A stretch of DNA of 57,981 nt from an uncultured Lachnospiraceae bacterium (GCA_900316165.1 ONBW01000009.1:1-57981); one strand, 5' to 3'. Positions 34,380 to 43,338 are shown, counted from the stretch's first letter. A program made the numbers and translations. The notes: a model not told the origin generated them from the letters alone.

Positions 34380-35447
34380 ATGAGCAGTTGGGAAGAAAAA
34401 GTTCACAAGGTAACGCCGTACACTCCAGGCGAGCAGCCGAAGAGTACGAACGTCATCAAGCTTAACACGAATGAAAATCCGTACCCGCCGGCAGGCGCAG
34501 TGCAGAAGGCTATAGCTGATTTTGATTATGAGTCACTCCGAAAATATCCGGATCCTACGGCAGCAGGCCTTATCGGAGCGCTTTCAGACACCTATGGGGT
34601 GCCGGCTGACCAGATTTTTGTGGGAGTCGGCTCTGACGATGTGCTTGCGATGAGCTTTCTTTCATTTTTTACATCAGGAGAGAAAATCCTTTTCCCGGAC
34701 GTGACATATTCATTCTACGATGTCTGGGCCGACGAGTTTCGAATCCCGTTCGAGACAGTGCCGCTCCTGCCTGATTTTTCCATCGATATAGATGGTTTCT
34801 GCAAGGGAGACGCCGCTGGAATCGTAATCCCGAACCCGAACGCGCCGACTGGTCTTGACGCGGGCACTGCTGCTCTTGAAAAAATAATACGCTCCAATCC
34901 ACAGTGCGTCGTTATTATAGATGAGGCATACGTGGACTTTGGCGCTGAGTCAGTTCTTCCACTTATTGAAAAATACGACAATCTCCTTGTGACTCAGACT
35001 TTCTCGAAGTCGAGAGCCCTTGCGGGAAGCAGAATTGGCTTCGCCTTTGGCTCAAAGAAGCTGATAAAATACTTAAATGATGTGAAGTATTCGTTTAACT
35101 CTTATACGATGGATGCGATTACGCAGAAGGTCGGAGTTGCCGCTCTTTCAGACCCTGAGTACTTCAAGATGCGCTGCCTCGCCATTATAAACGAGAGGGA
35201 GAGAGCGAAGAAGAGATTTACAGAGCTCGGATTCGACTTTCCTGATTCAAAGAGCAACTTCATCTTTGTACATCACCCAAAGGTGGCGGCAGAGGATATT
35301 TTTGCAGCACTGCGTGAGAACAATATATTTGTGCGCCATTTCGATGGTGAGAGGGTACACGACCACTTGAGAGTAACGATAGGAACCGAGGAGCAGATGG
35401 ATGCCCTCTTTGAATTTTTAGGAAAATATCTGGAGGAGAAAGCTTGA
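34380..35447 (+). CDS. hisC: Histidinol-phosphate aminotransferase
   Basis: A 355-residue PLP-dependent class I/II aminotransferase of histidine synthesis. Signatures are KLNTNENPYPP, the cofactor region IPNPNAPTG, IIDEAYVDFG and the PLP lysine in QTFSKSRALAGSRIGFA. It stands outside any his operon in this window, so it may also serve aromatic amino acids. The following membrane gene starts with TTG inside its stop region, so the two are translationally coupled. Confidence 0.92.
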   Translation: MSSWEEKVHKVTPYTPGEQPKSTNVIKLNTNENPYPPAGAVQKAIADFDYESLRKYPDPTAAGLIGALSDTYGVPADQIFVGVGSDDVLAMSFLSFFTSGEKILFPDVTYSFYDVWADEFRIPFETVPLLPDFSIDIDGFCKGDAAGIVIPNPNAPTGLDAGTAALEKIIRSNPQCVVIIDEAYVDFGAESVLPLIEKYDNLLVTQTFSKSRALAGSRIGFAFGSKKLIKYLNDVKYSFNSYTMDAITQKVGVAALSDPEYFKMRCLAIINERERAKKRFTELGFDFPDSKSNFIFVHHPKVAAEDIFAALRENNIFVRHFDGERVHDHLRVTIGTEEQMDALFEFLGKYLEEKA

Positions 35448-35941
35448 ACGCATTTGTAAACTGGTTCGCCGGAACCTTAGGACAGTACGTTTCGAAAGAG
35501 GTAGCGGTCTTTATCGTATCGCTTTTTCCGATACTTGAGTGCCGCGGCGGCCTGATAGCATCAGCGCTTCTTAAAGTGCCAATCCTTCATGCGATTCCTC
35601 TCTGCGTCATTGGGAATATTCTCCCTATTCCGTTCATTCTGCTTTTTATCAAAAAGATCCTGAACTGGATGAAGGGCACGAGGCTCCACGGTCTTGCAGA
35701 CTGGGTAGAGCGCCACGCAGCAAAGCGCAGCGGAAAGCTAAAAAACGGAGAGTTTGTGGCATTGATGCTCTTTGTAGGAATCCCGCTTCCCGGCACCGGT
35801 GCCTGGACCGGAAGCCTCATCGCGGCACTTCTTGATATGGATATCAGGAAGGCAGTTATTGCAGAGCTTCTTGGAGTAGCAATCGCGACAGTGATCGTGG
35901 GCTCACTCAGCTACGGGCTGTTGGGGGCCATCGGAGCATAA
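35444..35941 (+). CDS. COG2426/Sm_multidrug_ex family small membrane protein
   Basis: A 165-residue integral membrane protein with about four or five hydrophobic segments. Motifs FPILECRGGLIASA and VGIPLPGTGAWTGSLIAALL identify the small multidrug export protein family (COG2426); a transport role is presumed, not proven. The start is TTG, overlapping the hisC TGA, with a strong GGAGGAGA site six bases upstream, so this is a well-supported non-ATG start. Confidence 0.83.
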   Translation: MNAFVNWFAGTLGQYVSKEVAVFIVSLFPILECRGGLIASALLKVPILHAIPLCVIGNILPIPFILLFIKKILNWMKGTRLHGLADWVERHAAKRSGKLKNGEFVALMLFVGIPLPGTGAWTGSLIAALLDMDIRKAVIAELLGVAIATVIVGSLSYGLLGAIGA

Positions 35942-35958
35942 ATGCTTTGGAGGTTTAT

Positions 35959-36147
35959 ATGTCTAGACAAGTAATAAATTTGATAACGAGTTTCGTCTGC
36001 CTGATTGCAGGTGTACTTATATATCTGGGAATCATGCACACTGCCTGGGGCAAAAAGCAGACAAAGTACCAGGTGTTTATTATGATCGTTTCGATTGTCG
36101 TGGCCTGCGTGGTCGGTGGACTGATCAGGTTCTTTATTTTCGGGTGA
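35959..36147 (+). CDS. Small two-segment membrane protein
   Basis: A 62-residue protein with two hydrophobic helices (about residues 5-26 and 40-60) linked by a short basic loop (GKKQTKYQ). The ATG at 35959 is chosen over 35947 because TTTGGAGG sits seven bases upstream of it. It is 17 bp after the COG2426 gene, so part of the same transcript. Function unknown. Confidence 0.65.
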   Translation: MSRQVINLITSFVCLIAGVLIYLGIMHTAWGKKQTKYQVFIMIVSIVVACVVGGLIRFFIFG

Positions 36148-36154
36148 GGCGCGT

Positions 36155-36337
36155 ATGAGCGGAAATCAGTGTGATATGTGCAACAACCTCGTCTACGATG
36201 AGGACGAGGAGGACTACATCTGTGAGGTCGACATGGACGAGGACGACATGGCCCGCCTCTATTCCGGACACTACCCATCCTGTCCGTACTTCCAGTCAAA
36301 CGACGAGTACGAGGTCGTAAAGCACCAGGCGTTCTAA
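36155..36337 (+). CDS. DUF6472-like small Cys-containing protein
   Basis: A 60-residue acidic protein with four cysteines in the pattern CDMC...C...C (C6, C9, C23, C43), followed by PYFQSNDEYEVVKHQ. This resembles the short DUF6472 family, which I recall from Lachnospiraceae. The cysteine pattern suggests a small zinc ribbon. GAGGCG precedes the ATG, and it lies eight bases after the two-segment membrane gene. Function unknown. Confidence 0.7.
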   Translation: MSGNQCDMCNNLVYDEDEEDYICEVDMDEDDMARLYSGHYPSCPYFQSNDEYEVVKHQAF

Positions 36338-36431
36338 CAGATGATATGTGTGATTTCGTGAAGCACCTAACGTTTAAGTGGGATGACATTTGCGAAATCG
36401 TAATGAAGCATCTGAACCAGCATAAATTTTT

Positions 36432-37553
36432 ATGATTGATTTAATTGAAAAATTAAAAGAAACCAAAGACCTTACAGACGAGGAATTCATTCGCCTCCTG
36501 ACCATGCCTACAGCTGTGCCGGAGGCGCTTTTTCCAAATACACCTGAGGCTTCTTCACATCCGAGTGGGCTTCTGCCCTTAAACCTTGAGTTCACGGATG
36601 ATGAAGAGTCTCTTTTTTCAGCCGCCGATGAGGTCAGAAGGCAGGTCTACGGCACCGGCGTCTATGTCCGTGGGCTTATAGAGTTCACGAGCTTCTGTAA
36701 AAATAACTGCTACTACTGTGGAATCCGCAGGGACGACAGGGAGCTTAAGAGGTACCGGCTGACAAAGGATGAGATACTTAAATGCACTGATGAGGGTTAC
36801 GAGCTGGGATATCGGACCTTCGTGCTCCAGGGTGGGGAGGATCCATTTTTTACAGATGAGAAGATCTGCGATATCGTATCAGCAATCCACGCGGCTCATC
36901 CCGACTGCGCCATAACTCTTTCCATCGGCGAAAAATCAAAGGAGTCCTACCAGAAGTATTTCGACGCCGGAGCTGAGAGGTATCTTCTTCGACATGAGAC
37001 CGCGAATGAGGAACATTACCGCGTTCTTCATCCGGCTGAGCTTTCGCTTTCACACAGGAAGCAGTGTCTCTATGATTTGAAGGAGATAGGCTACCAGATC
37101 GGAGCCGGTTTTATGGTGGGTTCGCTGAAGCAGACGCCTGAGTATCTGCTTGAGGATCTTCATTTTCTGCAGGACCTGCAGCCTGATATGATTGGTATCG
37201 GGCCGTACCTGACGCACCACGCGACACCTTTTAAGGACTGCTGCAATGGTTCGATCGCAATGACTTTACGACTCATTTCAATTCTAAGGCTGATGTTTCC
37301 ATACGCACTGATTCCGGCCACAACTGCGCTTGGAACGATTCATCCTAAGGGAAGAGAGTACGGCCTTTCGGCCGGGGCAAATGTCGTGATGCCAAACCTT
37401 TCTCCAACCGGAGTAAGAAAGCTCTATTCCCTCTATGAAAATAAAATCTGCACCGGCGAGCTCTCATCAGCCTGCCGAAGCTGCATAGAAAGACGCGCCG
37501 CCTCCAGCGGCTACCAGCTTGTGGTAGGACGGGGCGACGTCGCAGCACATTGA
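36432..37553 (+). CDS. hydE: [FeFe] hydrogenase H-cluster radical SAM maturase HydE
   Basis: A 373-residue radical SAM enzyme that helps build the diiron subcluster of [FeFe] hydrogenase. The 4Fe-4S motif is C-KNN-C-YY-C in FTSFCKNNCYYCGIRRDD, followed by VLQGGEDPFFTD and YLLRHETANEEHY, typical of HydE rather than biotin synthase. C-terminal cysteines (CRSC) are also present. No ribosome site is seen before the ATG. hydF, hydG and the hydrogenase are not in the window. It implies hydrogen metabolism in a fermentative anaerobe. Confidence 0.93.
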   Translation: MIDLIEKLKETKDLTDEEFIRLLTMPTAVPEALFPNTPEASSHPSGLLPLNLEFTDDEESLFSAADEVRRQVYGTGVYVRGLIEFTSFCKNNCYYCGIRRDDRELKRYRLTKDEILKCTDEGYELGYRTFVLQGGEDPFFTDEKICDIVSAIHAAHPDCAITLSIGEKSKESYQKYFDAGAERYLLRHETANEEHYRVLHPAELSLSHRKQCLYDLKEIGYQIGAGFMVGSLKQTPEYLLEDLHFLQDLQPDMIGIGPYLTHHATPFKDCCNGSIAMTLRLISILRLMFPYALIPATTALGTIHPKGREYGLSAGANVVMPNLSPTGVRKLYSLYENKICTGELSSACRSCIERRAASSGYQLVVGRGDVAAH

Positions 37554-37557
37554 TTCT

Positions 37558-37584
37558 AAGCCATCCTTCGGGGTGGCTTTTTTT
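37558..37584 (+). terminator. Terminator of hydE
   Basis: AAGCCATCC pairs with GGGTGGCTT around TTCG, followed by seven T residues, four bases after the stop codon. Confidence 0.85.
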
Positions 37585-37590
37585 AATTGA

Positions 37591-37737
37591 TCAGCACCCC
37601 AAATTCGAGGTGCTTCGCACCTCGAATTGTGGGTGTCCAGAGTCGCTACGCGCCTTGGCCACCCCTAAAATCGATAAAAAACTGCTCCTGCAAGCAAGCT
37701 TGCATCGCCATTTTTTATCGATTTTAAGGGGTGCTGA
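37591..37737. repeat. Multi-stem fold-back element upstream of cysK
   Basis: An outer stem TCAGCACCCC (37591-37600) with GGGGTGCTGA (37728-37737) encloses a perfect 12-bp hairpin (37602-37613 with 37617-37628, loop TTC) and a perfect 16-bp A/T-rich stem (37666-37681 with 37711-37726). A second CCCC at 37662-37665 can compete for the same GGGG. Eight T residues follow on the plus strand, so it can also act as a terminator. It resembles a small mobile palindromic element or a conformational switch; no gene lies within. Confidence 0.75.
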
Positions 37738-37757
37738 GATTTTTTTTAAAAAACTAC

Positions 37758-37786
37758 TTGACAAATAGGAATTATATGAATATAAT
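37758..37786 (+). promoter_or_regulatory. Consensus promoter for cysK
   Basis: TTGACA (37758-37763), exactly 17 bp, TATAAT (37781-37786): a full match to the sigma-A consensus. It gives a leader of about 200 nt before cysK. The leader holds the hairpin TTTGTA-GAGA-TACAAA (37825-37840) just before a strong ribosome site. Confidence 0.92.
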
Positions 37787-37847
37787 ACAAAGCATAACAG
37801 AGATAACCCATTAACCCGATAGGATTTGTAGAGATACAAAGGAGGTT

Positions 37848-37961
37848 ATGATGACTCAGATATTTAAAGACATTCGATGTTACGATCGATGTTGGGGCAG
37901 AAGCCAGACAGAAAGATTTTTAATAGGAGATTATTTGATGCGGGGCACCGCAGAGGATTGA
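37848..37961 (+). CDS. Candidate cysK leader peptide (37 aa, two Cys)
   Basis: A short frame with the strong ribosome site AAAGGAGG three bases before tandem ATGs. The peptide begins [19 protein letters not shown] and has Cys codons 11 and 15 close together, followed by Trp. A stem TGCGG-GGCA-CCGCA (37938-37951) overlaps its end, and the cysK ribosome site follows. It is in the transcript of a cysteine synthase, so ribosome stalling at Cys codons could regulate cysK. I see no classical terminator between it and cysK, so regulation would be at translation. This role is inferred. Confidence 0.45.
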   Translation: MMTQIFKDIRCYDRCWGRSQTERFLIGDYLMRGTAED

Positions 37962-37993
37962 TATATTTTTTAAATAGAGAAAGGACTTTTATC

Positions 37994-38926
37994 ATGAGTA
38001 AATACGTTAACACAACACTTGAACTGATCGGAAATACACCACTTCTTAAGGCAGACAGATACGCTAAGGCAGCAGGAGCAGACGCAGCAAATATTTTTGC
38101 AAAGCTTGAGCTCTTCAACCCGGCAGGTTCAGTAAAGGATCGTATCGGTCTTGGAATGATCGAGGATGCTGAGAAGGCAGGTCGCATCAAGCCAGGTGCA
38201 ACACTGATCGAGCCTACCTCAGGAAACACAGGAATCGGAATTGCCGCAGTTGCAGCAGTTAAGGGATACAAAGTTATCATTGCTCTTCCTGAGACGATGT
38301 CAGTTGAGAGAAGAAATCTTCTAAAGGCTTACGGCGCAGAGCTCGTTCTTACAGACGGAGCCAAGGGAATGAAGGGAGCTATCGAGAAGGCTAATGAGCT
38401 TCAGAAGCAGATCCCAGGATCAGTTATCCTCGCTCAGTTCGATAACCCGGCTAACGCAACTACTCATGAGAAGACCACAGGCCCAGAGATCTGGGACCAG
38501 ACAGACGGTAAGGTTGATATCTTCGTGGCAGGTGTTGGTACAGGCGGAACACTTACAGGTGTTGGCCACTACTTAAAGAAGCAGAACCCGAATGTGAAGA
38601 TCGTAGCAGTTGAGCCTTCAGGAAGCCCGGTACTTTCAAAGGGCCAGGCAGGACCTCATAAGATTCAGGGAATCGGAGCAGGTTTCGTTCCAAAGGTTCT
38701 CGATACAAAGGTTTACGACGAGATCATCGAGATCGACAACGATGACGCATTCGAAGAGGGACGCCGCTTCGCAGTTACTGAGGGAACTCTCGTAGGTATC
38801 TCTTCAGGAGCTGCACTCAAGGCTGCCGACATCCTCGCTAAGAGACCCGAGAACAAGGGCAAGAACATCGTAGCCCTTCTCCCGGATTCAGGCGACAGAT
38901 ACTTATCAACCGCACTTTTTTCATAA
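37994..38926 (+). CDS. cysK: Cysteine synthase (O-acetylserine sulfhydrylase)
   Basis: A 310-residue PLP enzyme forming cysteine from O-acetylserine and sulfide. PLP lysine K48 lies in [11 protein letters not shown]; the substrate loop is [11 protein letters not shown] and the phosphate loop [14 protein letters not shown]. The frame extends to 37877, but the ATG at 37994 with AAAGGAC upstream gives the family N-terminus. The C-terminal part [11 protein letters not shown] is typical. It follows a consensus promoter and a possible leader peptide; metY follows. Confidence 0.97.
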   Translation: MSKYVNTTLELIGNTPLLKADRYAKAAGADAANIFAKLELFNPAGSVKDRIGLGMIEDAEKAGRIKPGATLIEPTSGNTGIGIAAVAAVKGYKVIIALPETMSVERRNLLKAYGAELVLTDGAKGMKGAIEKANELQKQIPGSVILAQFDNPANATTHEKTTGPEIWDQTDGKVDIFVAGVGTGGTLTGVGHYLKKQNPNVKIVAVEPSGSPVLSKGQAGPHKIQGIGAGFVPKVLDTKVYDEIIEIDNDDAFEEGRRFAVTEGTLVGISSGAALKAADILAKRPENKGKNIVALLPDSGDRYLSTALFS

Positions 38927-39001
38927 ATAGTTATAAGGAATTAGAACATAGGGGTTAGGGATAGGAAAATTCCTCAACCTGACAATAATAAGGAGAAATA
39001 A

Positions 39002-40306
39002 ATGGCTAGATACGCAGATAGAAAGTTACATTTTGAGACACTTGCACTTCACGTAGGACAGGAGCAGGCAGACCCGGTTACTGACTCAAGAGCAGTACCT
39101 ATTTATCAGACATCATCTTACGTATTTCATAATTCAGACCACGCTGAGGCCAGATTCGGACTCAAGGACGCTGGAAATATCTACGGCAGACTCACAAACC
39201 CGACTGAGGACGTATTCGAGAGAAGAATCGCAGCCTTAGAGGGAGGTGTTGCAGCACTTGCAGTTTCATCAGGTGCAGCAGCTGTTACCTACGCATTCAA
39301 GGCAGTAGCAAAGGCAGGAGACCACATCGTTTCAGCAAAGAACATCTACGGTGGTACTTATAACTACCTCGCTCATACCTTCGTAGACTACGGCGTAAAC
39401 ACCACCTTCGTAGATCCGTTCAACTATGACGAGATCGAGGGCGCTATCAAGGATAACACCAAGGCTCTTTATGTAGAGACTCTTGGAAACCCGAACAGCG
39501 AGGTAGTAGACATCGAGAAGTGGGCACAGATCGCTCATAAGCATGGCCTTCCACTCATCGTTGACAATACCTTCGCTACTCCATATTACATCAGACCAAT
39601 CGAGTACGGCGCAGATATCGTAGTTCACTCAGCTACAAAGTTCATCGGCGGACACGGAACCACAATCGGCGGTGTCATCGTAGATGGCGGAAAGTTTGAC
39701 TGGGCTTCATCAGAAAAATACCCATGGCTTACTGAACCAAACCCATCCTACCATGGACTTTCATTCGCTAAGGATACAGCTCCAGCTGTTATCGCTACTT
39801 ATCTTCGTGCTATCATCCTTCGTGATGAGGGCGCTACACTCAGCCCAATCCACGCATGGATCTTCCTTCAGGGACTTGAGACACTTTCACTTCGTGTTGA
39901 GAGACAGGTTCAGAACGCACTGAAGGTAGTTGAATATTTACAGACCAGACCTGAGGTAGAGTACATCTCTCACCCAGCAGCATCAAAGGACCCTCTGCAG
40001 CAGCAACTCTATAAAAAGTACCTTCCGAATGGCGGTGCATCAATCTTCACCTTCGACATCAAGGGCGATGAGAACACAGCAAAGAAGTTCATCGATCACC
40101 TCGAGCTCTTCTCACTCCTCGCAAATGTCGCAGATGTTAAGTCACTCGTTATTCATCCGGCTTCAACAACTCATTCAGAGGACAGCCCGGAGGAGCTTCT
40201 CGAGCAGGGCATCAAGCCAAACACCATCCGTCTTTCAATCGGAACCGAGCACATCGATGACATCATCGAGGACCTCGAGCAGGGCTTCGAATCACTGAAA
40301 AAATAA
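39002..40306 (+). CDS. metY: O-acetylhomoserine aminocarboxypropyltransferase (sulfhydrylase)
   Basis: A 434-residue PLP enzyme of the Cys/Met metabolism family that makes homocysteine from O-acetylhomoserine and sulfide. It begins with the family start FETLALHVGQE; the PLP lysine is in VVHSATKFIGGHGTTIGG. Length 430 and the insertion of about 30 residues after that motif distinguish MetY from shorter cystathionine synthases. AAGGAGAA precedes the ATG. It lies 75 bp behind cysK and is probably co-expressed in sulfide assimilation. Confidence 0.95.
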   Translation: MARYADRKLHFETLALHVGQEQADPVTDSRAVPIYQTSSYVFHNSDHAEARFGLKDAGNIYGRLTNPTEDVFERRIAALEGGVAALAVSSGAAAVTYAFKAVAKAGDHIVSAKNIYGGTYNYLAHTFVDYGVNTTFVDPFNYDEIEGAIKDNTKALYVETLGNPNSEVVDIEKWAQIAHKHGLPLIVDNTFATPYYIRPIEYGADIVVHSATKFIGGHGTTIGGVIVDGGKFDWASSEKYPWLTEPNPSYHGLSFAKDTAPAVIATYLRAIILRDEGATLSPIHAWIFLQGLETLSLRVERQVQNALKVVEYLQTRPEVEYISHPAASKDPLQQQLYKKYLPNGGASIFTFDIKGDENTAKKFIDHLELFSLLANVADVKSLVIHPASTTHSEDSPEELLEQGIKPNTIRLSIGTEHIDDIIEDLEQGFESLKK

Positions 40307-40365
40307 ACGAAAGCCAATACATTCTTCCTACACTTTTCATACTTACTATACTTACTTTACATATC

Positions 40366-40391
40366 AAGGGACTGCGGAGCAGTCCCTTTTT
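40366..40391 (+). terminator. Terminator of metY
   Basis: AAGGGACTGC (40366-40375) pairs perfectly with GCAGTCCCTT (40379-40388), followed by T residues. Confidence 0.9.
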
Positions 40392-40448
40392 CATACTCAC
40401 CCTGGGAAGTGGCCTGGCTTTTCAATATTTCGCCCATCCGGCTCTCAA

Positions 40449-40580
40449 AGATACAAACCACTGGATGGAGTTGCAATAATTCGCCCATCCGGTTGATAAA
40501 GATACAAATCACTATTTGGAGTTGCAATATACAAAGGGAAATTTTCAATAAGATACAAACGCTGACTCCCAGTTGCAATA
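40449..40580. repeat. Three-copy 30-bp repeat at 51-bp period
   Basis: Units at 40449-40478, 40500-40529 and 40551-40580, each starting AGATACAAA and ending GTTGCAATA, exactly 51 bp apart. The spacers also share TTCGCCCATCCGG. A degenerate fourth unit may end at 40427 (TTCAATA), again one period upstream. It lies between the metY terminator and the 53-bp array. Confidence 0.85.
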
Positions 40581-40717
40581 TATAGCGGGGTGAAATTAAA
40601 AAAATACCCCCGGCGGGTGTTTAGTAAAGTTTCATTTTACATTGTGTGCAATCTATTATATAATAGAGCCTGATATTTTGTTATTACTAAAACTTCGCAC
40701 CTGATCTGAGCCAGAGA

Positions 40718-41180
40718 TTACATACAGAAAAGAGATGAAGTCAAATCTGTATGTAAAGAAATCTGGAAGATTACATACAGAAAGGCAAACAAGTCTAATC
40801 TGTATGTAAAGCGAGCTTGGAAATGACATACAGAAAAGCAAGCAAGTCAAATATGTATGTAAAGACGGCTGGAAAATGACATACAGAAAGGCAAACAAGT
40901 CAAATATGTATGTAGAGACGGCTGGAAAATGACATACAAAAGAGCAGCCAAGTCAAATCTGTATGTTAAGCGAGCAGGAAAATGACATACAGAAGAGCAA
41001 GCAAGTCAAATATGTATGTAAAGACGGCTGGAAAATTACATACAGAAAGGCAAACAAGTCAAATATGTATGTAAAGACGGCTGGAAAATGACATACAGAA
41101 AAGCAATCAAGCTAAATCTGTATGTAAAGAAATCTGGAAAATGACATACAGAAAAGCAAACAAGTCAAATCTGTATGTAA
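40718..41180. repeat. Palindromic repeat array 1: nine 39-bp units at 53-bp period
   Basis: Units begin at 40718, 40771, 40824, 40877, 40930, 40983, 41036, 41089 and 41142, each 39 bp: arm TTACATACAGA (or TGACATACAGA), 17-bp A-rich loop, arm TCTGTATGTAA. Spacers are all 14 bp and fall into three classes (agaaatctgg, agcgagc, agacggctgg) in the order A-B-C-C-B-C-C-A, so they too are duplicated. The array ends 40 bp before the MATE gene. Minus-strand frames here are read-through of the repeat. Confidence 0.95.
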
Positions 41181-41220
41181 AACGGTGGAAGTTTTAGGTG
41201 TTTAGGAGAACGTAAAATGT

Positions 41221-42618
41221 ATGAAAGGGCATAGAAACCTGCTTGCTGCGATGCGCGCAGGAGAGGAGCTCACAAGCAGGGAAGAAGTGCTTCTAATAGC
41301 GCAGCTGGCGCTTCCGGCGATAGTCGCGCAGCTGTCCTCGATCATCATGCAGTACATAGACGCATCGATGGTGGGACAGCTCGGAGCCACGGATTCAGCG
41401 GCAATAGGCCTGGTATCATCAACTACCTGGCTGATCGGAGGCATCTGTACATCGGCCTGCATGGGCTTTGCAGTTCTTATAGCCCACCGTATCGGGGCAG
41501 GAGAGGAGAAGGAAGCTAGAAATGTCGTAAAAATAGGCCTCCTGGTGGCGCTGGCCATAAGCATAGTATTCTCAGCCTTCTGTGTGATTTTCTCAGGGAA
41601 GATACCAGTATGGCTAGGCGGCGATGCAAAAGTAGCTCCGCGGGCCTCGCAGTATTTCCTGATATATGCGGCGGCGCTGCCGGCGATGCAGATGATGTAT
41701 TCGACGGCGGGAATAGTCGAAGCCTCCGGGAACATGAAGCTTCCAAGCATCCTTGGCATTTTGGAATGTGCGCTCGACGTAGTCTTCAATCTGGTGTTTA
41801 TTTTTCCTACAAGAAAAGTAAACGGCATCACGGTTTTTGGCTTCGGGATGGAAATTCGAGGCGCGGCATTAGGAACTGCGCTGGCAGAAATTGTTGCGGC
41901 AGTCACAGGACTTATCTATGTGTTGAAGATTTCAAAGGTCCTAAGGCCGCGCGCCGGCGAGAGGATGCGCGATGTGAAGCTTACAATAAAGAGAGCTTTT
42001 CGAATCTCGATTCCGTCCGCGATAGAGTCGCTAATAATGGGCGGCGCGCAGGTCGTATCGACTACGATAGTAGCGCCACTCGGCGCGATTTCCATCGCAG
42101 CGAATTCTTTTGCGGTCACGGCAGAAAGCCTCTGCTACATGCCGGGCTACGGCATCCAGTCCGCGGCGGTAACTCTTATAGGGCAGTGCTACGGAGCGAA
42201 GAGACATGAGCTGACGAGAAAGCTCGGTTTTCTGACCACACTGTGTGGAATCGTTGTGATGTCGGCGGCCGGGGTGCTGATGTATATTTTTGCGCCGCAG
42301 ATGATAGGAATTTTGACACCGAACAAGGTGATAAGAGACTTGGGAACTGAGGTGCTTCGAATCGAGGCCTTCGCTGAGCCGATGTTTGGAGCATCAATTG
42401 TGGCTAGCGGCGTCTTCAGAGGCACAGGAGATACGCTTTCATCGATGATCCGGAATATCATCAGCATGTGGGGAGTCAGAATCCCGATGGCAGCAGTCCT
42501 TTCCGGCAGGCTTGGACTGCGGGGCGTATGGATAGCGATGTGCACGGAGCTCATCATCAGAGGTATCCTCTTCCTGACTCATCTGGCGGGAGGCCGTTGG
42601 GACAGGGTGAAGGAGTAA
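41221..42618 (+). CDS. MATE family efflux transporter
   Basis: A 465-residue membrane protein with about 12 segments, MATE family. The opening LIAQLALPAIVAQLSSIIMQ with YIDASMVGQLG is the family signature; a matching second half starts ISIPSAIESLIMGGAQ. It is only distantly similar to the MATE protein at 786. The ATG at 41221 has AGGAGAA 10 bases upstream; an out-of-frame ATG four bases earlier opens only a five-codon frame. Repeat array 1 lies directly upstream, leaving little room for a conventional promoter outside it. Confidence 0.87.
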   Translation: MKGHRNLLAAMRAGEELTSREEVLLIAQLALPAIVAQLSSIIMQYIDASMVGQLGATDSAAIGLVSSTTWLIGGICTSACMGFAVLIAHRIGAGEEKEARNVVKIGLLVALAISIVFSAFCVIFSGKIPVWLGGDAKVAPRASQYFLIYAAALPAMQMMYSTAGIVEASGNMKLPSILGILECALDVVFNLVFIFPTRKVNGITVFGFGMEIRGAALGTALAEIVAAVTGLIYVLKISKVLRPRAGERMRDVKLTIKRAFRISIPSAIESLIMGGAQVVSTTIVAPLGAISIAANSFAVTAESLCYMPGYGIQSAAVTLIGQCYGAKRHELTRKLGFLTTLCGIVVMSAAGVLMYIFAPQMIGILTPNKVIRDLGTEVLRIEAFAEPMFGASIVASGVFRGTGDTLSSMIRNIISMWGVRIPMAAVLSGRLGLRGVWIAMCTELIIRGILFLTHLAGGRWDRVKE

Positions 42619-42672
42619 TGGATGCTTTCTCACAGGAAAGCATCTGACGGGGACAGAGTAAAGGAGTAAATT

Positions 42673-43338
42673 ATGCAGGATGTATGGCAGGTAGTAGTCC
42701 AGTCGTTCCCGCAGCTTTTGAGCCGCGGACTATTGATGACAATACCTCTTACTGTAATTTCATTTGCGATAGCCTTAGTCATTGCGGTAGTCGTGGCCTT
42801 GGTTCAGTTCGCGAAGGTGCCGGTATTAAGGCAGATCTGCAGATTTTATATCTGGGTAATCAGAGGAACACCGCTGCTCGTCCAGCTGTACGTGATCTTC
42901 TTTGGACTCCCGTCAATCGGTGTAAATATTGACGCGTTCCCAGCAGCAGTCGTCGTTTTTTCTATAAATGAAGGAGCCTATGCAGCCGAAACCTTAAGAG
43001 GAGCCTTAGAGAGCGTGCCGGCAGGACAGCTTGAGGCAGGCAGATGCGTGGGCATGAGCTATGTGCAGATCATGTGGCACGTAATTCTGCCTCAGACCTT
43101 CAGGACAGCCTTCCCAGCACTAGGAAACGAGCTTATCGACATGGTAAAGAACACTTCGCTCGCCGCGAATATCACAGTCACAGAGATGTTCTTCCAGGCG
43201 CAGCGAATCGCAGGCCGCACGTATCAGACGATGGCACTTTATCTCGAGGTTGCTGTCATCTACCTGATTTTCTCGACAGTACTTTCCCTGCTGCAGAGAC
43301 TCGGCGAGAAAAAGCTCAGCGCATACGGGAGGCAGTAA
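42673..43338 (+). CDS. Polar amino acid ABC transporter, permease
   Basis: A 221-residue HisM-type permease with about five membrane segments. The N-terminal [20 protein letters not shown], the [16 protein letters not shown] helix and the EAA loop [20 protein letters not shown], where it contacts the ATPase, identify it. AAAGGAG precedes the ATG. Its stop overlaps the ATPase start by one base, and the binding protein follows: one importer operon. The nearby cysteine and homocysteine genes make cystine a reasonable but unproven substrate. Confidence 0.92.
   Translation: MQDVWQVVVQSFPQLLSRGLLMTIPLTVISFAIALVIAVVVALVQFAKVPVLRQICRFYIWVIRGTPLLVQLYVIFFGLPSIGVNIDAFPAAVVVFSINEGAYAAETLRGALESVPAGQLEAGRCVGMSYVQIMWHVILPQTFRTAFPALGNELIDMVKNTSLAANITVTEMFFQAQRIAGRTYQTMALYLEVAVIYLIFSTVLSLLQRLGEKKLSAYGRQ

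Noticed and set aside
38927-39001. SAM riboswitch before metY
   Set aside because: The 75-bp gap is too short and lacks the S-box core.
40718-41180. CRISPR array
   Set aside because: The spacers are only 14 bp, recur in three types, and no cas gene is in the window. The long internal dyads and repeated spacers fit a tandem palindromic repeat instead.
41610-42209. 199-codon plus-strand frame inside the MATE gene
   Set aside because: It is out of frame with a well-conserved transporter, has no ribosome site and encodes a low-complexity Arg/Gly/Ser-rich peptide.
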